Positions 13,994 through 14,504 of a stretch of 14,504 bases of DNA are shown piece after piece (positions within the stretch are counted from its first letter, which is position 1; each line of letters starts with the position of its first letter). This DNA comes from Pseudomonadota bacterium (lineage in GTDB: Bacteria > Pseudomonadota > Gammaproteobacteria > Burkholderiales > Burkholderiaceae_C). The position numbers were made by a program, and so were the translations under genes. Under the pieces are notes generated by a model. It did not search any database and was not told the origin of the DNA. It saw only the letters and a list, made by a program, of their open reading frames with translations. The stretch is taken from NCBI GenBank assembly GCA_023435325.1, contig JAEYRT010000042.1, forward strand, positions 1 to 14,504. Direction: 5' to 3'.

Positions 13994-14504
13994 ATGAACG
14001 CCACCACACGCAACAACGACGCCAACAGCGAAAAAGCCAAGGCCCTCGCCGCGGCACTTGCACAAATTGAAAAGCAATTTGGCAAGGGCACCATCATGAA
14101 GCTGGGCGAAGGCGAAGCCGTCGAAGACATTCAAGTGGTGTCCACCGGCTCGCTGGGGCTGGACGTGGCCCTGGGTGTCGGCGGTCTGCCCCGCGGCCGC
14201 GTGATTGAAATCTACGGACCTGAGTCGTCCGGCAAGACCACTCTGACGCTGCAGGTCGTGGCCGAGATGCAAAAGCTGGGTGGCACCTGCGCCTTTATCG
14301 ACGCCGAGCACGCGCTCGATACCGGCTACGCCCAAAAGCTGGGCGTGAACCTGAACGAAGTGCTGATCAGCCAGCCGGATACCGGCGAGCAGGCGCTGGA
14401 AATTGTGGACTCGCTGGTGCGTTCGGGTGCTGTGGATCTGATCGTGGTGGACTCGGTAGCCGCCCTGGTGCCCAAGGCCGAAATCGAAGGCGACATGGGC
14501 GATA
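13994..14504 (+). CDS. recA: Recombinase RecA (5' part, cut by window end)
   Basis: RecA forms ATP-dependent filaments on single-stranded DNA for homologous recombination and triggers LexA self-cleavage in the SOS response. The visible 170 residues cover the N-terminal polymerisation segment and half of the ATPase core: ALAQIEKQFGKGTIMKLG, the Walker A GPESSGKT (75-82), FIDAEHALD with the catalytic glutamate E105, the Walker B-type strand DLIVVDSVAAL, and the start of loop L1 (EIEGDMGD). The ATG at 13994 has AAGGA seven bases upstream. The frame is open to the right edge. The LexA box upstream supports SOS control. recX would be expected beyond the edge in related genomes. Confidence 0.98.
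   Translation, partial: MNATTRNNDANSEKAKALAAALAQIEKQFGKGTIMKLGEGEAVEDIQVVSTGSLGLDVALGVGGLPRGRVIEIYGPESSGKTTLTLQVVAEMQKLGGTCAFIDAEHALDTGYAQKLGVNLNEVLISQPDTGEQALEIVDSLVRSGAVDLIVVDSVAALVPKAEIEGDMGD

Noticed and set aside
1..14504. CRISPR arrays, tRNA genes, insertion sequences, prophage or defence genes
   Set aside because: No regularly spaced repeats, tRNA cloverleaf with TTCGA-type arm, transposase or phage-like protein was seen; all larger frames are accounted for by chromosomal housekeeping and regulatory genes.

Overview
The window looks like a chromosomal segment of a Comamonadaceae betaproteobacterium (Comamonas, Delftia or Acidovorax type). The grounds are the moderately high G+C coding style, the protein flavour of every gene, an rRNA-type leader with Burkholderiales character, and two copies of what looks like the short AGCT/ACGCTTGC palindromic repeat common between genes in that family. 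It is mostly housekeeping DNA. I see no prophage, insertion sequence, CRISPR array, tRNA or defence island.

Layout, left to right. Positions 1-343 hold no protein gene. On the minus strand they read as the promoter and leader region of an rRNA operon whose 16S gene should lie just left of the window: tandem promoters, an A/T-rich UP-like tract, a boxB-like hairpin and a boxA-like element. Next come minus-strand genes: gshB (344-1294), benE (1346-2527), and gshA (2751-4046), which carries an in-frame TAG at codon 88. The potassium-uptake pair trkH and trkA (4142-7081) and proA (7153-8433) follow, all on the minus strand. A plus-strand gene for a 97-residue protein of unknown function (8525-8818) diverges from proA. 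A minus-strand OmpA-like lipoprotein gene (8880-9536) comes next, then a 43-residue membrane protein gene (9653-9784, minus). Its start codon overlaps that of the divergent lytic transglycosylase gene mltA (9783-10958, plus). The 3' end of mltA overlaps a minus-strand histidine kinase gene (10933-12426), preceded in its operon by its response regulator gene (12497-13171). A MarR-family regulator gene (13347-13850, minus) diverges from recA (13994 onward, cut by the right edge), with a perfect CTGT-N8-ACAG LexA box between them.

Functional links: gshA and gshB are the two steps of glutathione synthesis, with a BenE-type transporter gene between them. TrkA and TrkH form a K+ uptake system and ProA makes proline; both serve osmoadaptation, and the only visible boundary between proA and trkA is a terminator hairpin 28 bases before trkA. 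MltA and the OmpA-like lipoprotein both act at peptidoglycan and the outer membrane.

Points most worth a second look: the amber codon in gshA, the duplicated promoter/start region of the rRNA leader, the shared CATG start codons of the small membrane protein and mltA, the proA-trkA hairpin, and the repeat lying inside the two-component operon. I did not find a convincing undescribed multi-gene system.
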